64,000 nucleotides of DNA. Origin: Pontederia crassipes. Its lineage: Eukaryota; Streptophyta; Magnoliopsida; Commelinales; Pontederiaceae. The notes beneath the pieces were generated by a model. The model was not told the origin of the DNA. It saw only the letters and a list, made by a program, of their open reading frames with translations, and ran no database searches. Positions 59,901 to 64,000 of this stretch are shown here, piece after piece; the first letter of the stretch is position 1, and every line of letters begins with the position of its first letter. The DNA lies in assembly GCA_030549335.1 (NCBI GenBank), contig CM060193.1:59735146-59799145 (forward strand), read 5' to 3'. The translations under genes were made by a program, and so were the position numbers.

Positions 59901-62900
59901 TCTAATGACTGTTGTCAGGAAAATTGTAAACAAGGATAATATTTGCTCAACTCTTATACTACATCATTTTAGCGGAGCTGACATGGCTAGTTAAATATGC
60001 ATTCAGTAAAACAAAGATAGATACGTTTTAACAAAGTTGGCTTGGCGATTATATCAATTTTTTTGTTCTCAGATACTACTATCGCTTGCTGTGTGGACCA
60101 GAACCATTGTCAACATTTGAGAACGACCGTGCTTGGCATGTACCTCAGGATCTAGACATTCTTGCAATGAAGGTTGGTTTCTCCTCATTAAAACCTCCCC
60201 CTGCTGATTCATAGGGTTCTTGAAACCAGTTGTCAGTGCAGGATGCATGCAGGGTTCTTGTTGGACATCATGATTTTAGCTCGTTTAGGGCTATGGCGTG
60301 CCAGGTATCCTTGGATTCCGTATTTGCTCAAGCCTAAGTGTTATACACTTTGTTTTTTTCATGCCTTTTTGTTTATCTTATATGTCAATTTTTCTTTTTG
60401 GTTCCTTTGCTGCTGACGGTTTTTTTTGCACTCTTTTAGCATGGATATATTTTAGGACTGTTTTTTTAGGGGTAAGGATATTTTTTCTTTGCTGTCCTAG
60501 ATCTCCTCGATTCATCTAAATTCGCATATTAATTATTGAGGTATTTATATTCTTTTGCCTAGACTTATGGCTACTCACCTTCTTGAACAACAGAACAAGC
60601 TGGGAATCTTGAAGTTTTTTTGAGGAGACAAGGGATCCCTCACTATTGAAGTTTTTCTAAGAGTAGTATTTTGGTACTTTAGCTTATCTGGGATTGTTAT
60701 TATTGGCGGCCCTCATGATGTCTAGCAGAACAAGTGAAATAAATTATTCCATCATTTATTCCTCCTTCAACTTTCTTGTACTTTTGTTTCAGAACCTAAC
60801 TGGTAGTCATCCTTTTCCCTCTCAAAAAACAAAAGTTTTCTTGTACTTTTCTTTGGAAATTTATGTTACTTCCTCTGAGTTTTATGTGCACCTTTCTTTT
60901 GCCGTTTAAAAAAATGATATTTAACATAAGAGTATTTACATTTGCTGCATGACTATTCATTTATGCACAGGCAAAATCTCCTATCAAAACCTTGGATGAA
61001 CTTTCTGTTATTGAAGTTCTTCCATCTCTATACTTTCCATCTCTGTTGGAGAGAACAGAGATGGAATCATCAGATGAACCCAATATATCAGGCCTGGGAT
61101 CATATAACAAGATATCTTCTGACGGTTGTCGCCCAGCTACTCAGAATGGAGGATTTGGACATAGACCAAAACATAGGTGCTATGTGATAACAGCAAGAGC
61201 TCGCTCATTTCTTTACCACCAGGTTTGCTATTTTGTCTTTAAATCTCCATATGCTTTCATTTGTTAGTTTTCCTGAAAAACACTTGTGCAGGTTTTCCAA
61301 AGCCTCACATGTCTTGTTTTACGGTGCCCATATTATGACACTCATGCTCATAATCCCCCTCTGGAATGGGGGAGTGTATTGAAAATATCTTTGTTTATCC
61401 CTGTATGATAAAATAGTCGATCTTTTATAGTGGAGCTGCGCAGATCAAAACTTTGAGTGGCATACACCTCCAAACTTTGGAACTTTCCCATTCTAAAATT
61501 TTAGCCTTTTAGAGTTCTTAAACAAGTGTTCCCATCATTGCACTCAATAGTAAATTGATCTTCTTCAACTGTTTTTTCTTGTGAACACACTCGGAAATCC
61601 CAAGTGAGATATAAGAACACTATGCAAGCACTTCTCAATTCTCATATAATCTTTGTCAATTGCTCCACGTGAGACAACAATCCTGATCAGCAGAAACTTT
61701 TTCCTACTTCTAGGATTTGAAATCCTCTTTCCAGAACTCTTAGAAAATATTCTTTTATGAGGAAAAATCTTTTTCCAAAACAAGCCCATGAACTATTACT
61801 GAGATAAAACTCTTCTGACTCTAAAGTTTAATTGAATTATTTTCATAGCTATAGATATACATGGATGACAACCGCAATCCTAGTGGTCATCCTTTCCCCA
61901 CTCAAAAAAGGTTTAGTGGAATTATTACAGTCAACAGGCTTGATAATCTTTCTTCAGAGGAAGGATTGATTGTTCTAGCTGAATCTAACATGATGTACCT
62001 AAATAAGAGGATCTGTTGTTATTTTGAGATGTTCAATTAGTTTATCCGGTTTAAATCTTGTTCATCATTATGCATATCAGGTATCTCTTATTGTCTTTCT
62101 CTGGCTGTTTAGAACTTCTGACCACTTGAGGTTTCAAAACTCTAGTTTTAGCCTCCTCCATTTTGGAAAAGGGGAAAAAACTGGAACCTCTTTTCCAATA
62201 CATTCCAAAACCATGTTTTTTGTGATCTTGACTCAATTTTAGGTAATAGATTGTCTCCCAGTATCTCTTGCACTTTCTCAAATAGGATTATAGGACATCC
62301 TTTCGTTTTTTGTGATCTTGACTCAATTATAGGTAATAGATTGTCTCCCAGTATCTCTTGCAGTTACTCAAATAGGATTATATGACATCCTTTCAGGATA
62401 TCCACTTGAATCATGTCAGTGATAAATTCCCTTATCCGTTCAATCTACCAAATCGTAAAATTAATCTCTATTGATTAAGAGCAAAATACGAATTCTTCAG
62501 TAAACTTAATACCCTAAAAAACCTTTTAAGAAATGGCAAATGCATCTTCCAGCATTGTGCCTGTAGATATTTGCCTGAAACTTTAGCAAACCTTTAGGAG
62601 TACCATGATGACTATATTTAGAAATGAAATAACTCAATAATTCAACACATGTTGCAGTCATCTTTTTCCTGTTTAAAAGAAAAGTTCACTTTTTACCTCC
62701 CCAATTCAGTGATTTATACATACCACATCTAAATATAGCTTTTCTATGTTTGCCTCACTTTTCATCTTCCATTTGAGCCTAGTATAAGATGTAATTGAAC
62801 ACACATGAGTTAATGTAAGTACATTGCTCCATATTTATCCATGATCTACCTGGTTCCAGGTAAGAAGCATAAAGTATCAACAAATTTCTGTAAAATAAAT

Positions 62901-63686
62901 ATCTTGGATCTTTCAACTTCAGTTTTTGATATTTGAATAGCTCAAAGTGATAGAAAATTAATGTGTCATCCTATCAAATTTTACTAATACAGTTGAATGT
63001 TGACTATGCGACAATGACATTGACACACCATGAATGTTGACTACGCGACAATGACATTGACAACACGGACTTGTGGAAAATAAATTTTACTAACATTTTC
63101 AGAATTGCTGCTTTGTTCTTCTATCTGTTTGCCCTCCAGACCATAAATTTTCTGTCTGATCAAAATACTAAGTATGTAGGAAAAAAATACAGCATTTAAA
63201 GAAAGTTAGTTTGTATGTTCCTGCAGCATATTCATGTTGCCATGCCCACCTCCTTTCCATGTAGAGTATAACTATGAAGAATTGCCATATATTGACTTCA
63301 CATAACCCAGTTGACCTTTGATGTCAGCGACTTAAGTTAGGGTTGCCTAAATGTTTAAGTGTTTTTAGCAACTTATTTCCTGCTAGAAAATATTTTCATT
63401 GCCATTGGAATCTTTGAAAAATTACAGGTGAGACTTATGGTTGGCGTGCTAAAAGCAGTTGGAACTGGAGAACTAAAAGCAAGTGATGGTGTGTTCCAAT
63501 ACATAAGTTCTTACTTGTCTACTCACGTAAACTTTGCTATTGATTTGATCTCCTGTTTCTTTAAACCTATGGTGCTATCATTATCATGCAGTTCAAAGAA
63601 TTCTGGACGCCAAGACGGTTACTGCAGCAAGTCCTATGGCTCCCGCCTGCGGCCTTTACCTTGGAAATGTGAAGTATGATCTTTAG
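53966..63686 (+). CDS. TruA-family tRNA pseudouridine synthase, 376 aa
   Basis: Ten exons: 53966-54253, 54494-54550, 55494-55571, 55875-55928, 57669-57751, 60073-60172, 60242-60304, 60971-61222, 63428-63488, 63592-63686. They total 1131 nt in one frame, all GT-AG. TruA enzymes convert uridines of the tRNA anticodon arm to pseudouridine. Visible: YLVAVEYVGTRFSGSQQQP (68-86); SSRTDA with the catalytic Asp at 116 (first codon of exon 3); HARFKAQER and YYYRLL; LVGHHDFSSF; the C-terminal FLYHQVRLMVG and APACGLYLG motifs. After the catalytic Asp it reads AVVHAF, where the family and the pseudogene copy A have AGVHAL. The first ~60 residues are low-complexity with a KRPK basic patch (36-39), possibly nuclear targeting. 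Intron 4 holds a Mutator-like element and intron 5 a SINE and an L1 tail. Confidence 0.93.
56438..57323. mobile_element. Mutator-like element, 886 bp, in truA intron 4
   Basis: Exact inverted termini GGGAAAAGGGCAGCTGTGGA flanked by the 9-bp duplication TAATTTTAA (56429-56437, 57324-57332). The interior is GC-richer than the intron and has open stretches on both strands but no transposase. It could carry captured gene sequence (Pack-MULE-like); no source was recognised. Confidence 0.87.
56944..57057. repeat. Exact 57-bp tandem duplication
   Basis: Two identical 57-bp units (56944-57000, 57001-57057) beginning ATGGAGATGAGAGG, inside the Mutator-like element. Exact identity suggests a recent event. 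Confidence 0.97.
57971..58143 (-). mobile_element. Au-like SINE, minus strand, in truA intron 5
   Basis: 12-bp direct repeats ACAATCCAATAC flank it (57959-57970, 58144-58155). On the minus strand it contains CCCGGATAAAGGAGGAGGG and ends with the TTG-repeat tail (TTGTTGTTGTT), the form of plant Au SINEs. 173 bp. Confidence 0.78.
59220..59731 (+). mobile_element. 5'-truncated L1-type LINE tail in truA intron 5
   Basis: A frame reads DFLWSIWAQRTGNIFEGREL, the W-R-N-x-FEG pattern typical of the C-terminal region of plant L1 polyproteins. It is followed by a 3' UTR (TTTTATTTCTTCTCATCAAT) and a tail of A-rich sequence at 59717-59731. No RT core remains. The 5' boundary is approximate. Confidence 0.6.
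62216..62395. repeat. 90-bp tandem duplication in truA intron 8
   Basis: TTTTTTGTGATCTTGACTCA starts at 62216 and again at 62306. The two units differ at only a few positions. Confidence 0.93.
62994..63067. repeat. 37-bp tandem duplication in truA intron 8
   Basis: TGAATGTTGACTA(T/C)GCGACA recurs at 62994 and 63031. Confidence 0.92.
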
Positions 63687-64000
63687 TGAATGTTATGGGA
63701 TGAATCACCTCTATCTTTGGAAGACACTCGCATTATCCAACCCCTTAACATGTTCTTTTCTTCTCCTCGGAAAAAACATATTCTTTTCTTAGTACGCGCT
63801 GTCAGAAATATTGGCCGAGTATGCATGAAGATGCTGGGAATTTGAAAAAAAAAAACCAGTGTTATACAGCCATCGAACGACAATGCACTTATCATATTGA
63901 TTTTCTTATTATTAGGCAATATTTTTTCCCTGATATTGCAAATGAGGTGGGCTCTTAATTAAATGTATCTTGATCAAATAATGCACATAGATGTGTGCTT
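63687..64000 (+). other. 3' flank of truA
   Basis: Probable 3' UTR, then AT-rich DNA. No further gene seen before the window edge. Confidence 0.5.

Overview
The window is nuclear DNA from a flowering plant. The evidence is genes with many GT-AG introns, AT-rich intergenic DNA, and dense nested plant transposons: CACTA, Copia LTR, PIF/Harbinger, hAT-like and Mutator-like MITEs, an Au-like SINE and an L1 tail. I cannot decide monocot or dicot. No rRNA, tRNA, CRISPR or bacterial-style operon was seen.

Regions. (1) 1-9.5 kb: a possible gene leader leaving the left edge, a foldback element, two CACTA-type elements with different subterminal repeats, and the first of three small genes whose product resembles one PAH (paired amphipathic helix) domain of SIN3 co-repressors (5119-5553). 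(2) 9.66-22.69 kb: a degenerate CACTA element carrying a PIF-type MITE and a 10.1 kb minus-strand Copia element (12361-22495). The Copia element has both LTRs, a 5-bp target duplication, a PBS, a PPT, broken gag-pol and an extra coding block 3' of pol. (3) 22.7-24.85 kb: a second intact PAH gene (22989-23414) and a broken third copy. (4) 24.85-32.3 kb: a 7.4 kb inverted repeat with ~2.5 kb arms. Each arm carries a decayed fragment of an autoinhibited-type plant Ca2+-ATPase. The ~2.5 kb spacer holds a hAT-like MITE and Gypsy debris. (5) 33-63.7 kb: a tandemly duplicated divergent gene pair, a cinnamoyl-CoA-reductase-like SDR on minus and a TruA tRNA pseudouridine synthase on plus.

In copy A of the pair the reductase is intact (33328-35333, six exons, 335 aa). 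Its TruA partner is a pseudogene split by a 10.3 kb non-autonomous LTR element, which itself carries a nested solo LTR. In copy B the reductase has lost exons 4-6, while TruA is intact (53966-63686, ten exons, 376 aa). The duplication therefore decayed reciprocally and leaves one working gene of each kind. Several insertions are present in one copy with an empty site in the other, which orders the events.

Probable functional genes: PAH copy 1 (+), PAH copy 2 (+), the CCR-like reductase (-) and TruA (+). Nearly everything else is mobile DNA or its debris. Exon coordinates were read by hand from splice signals and reading-frame continuity. Family names rest on motif recognition, not on a search.
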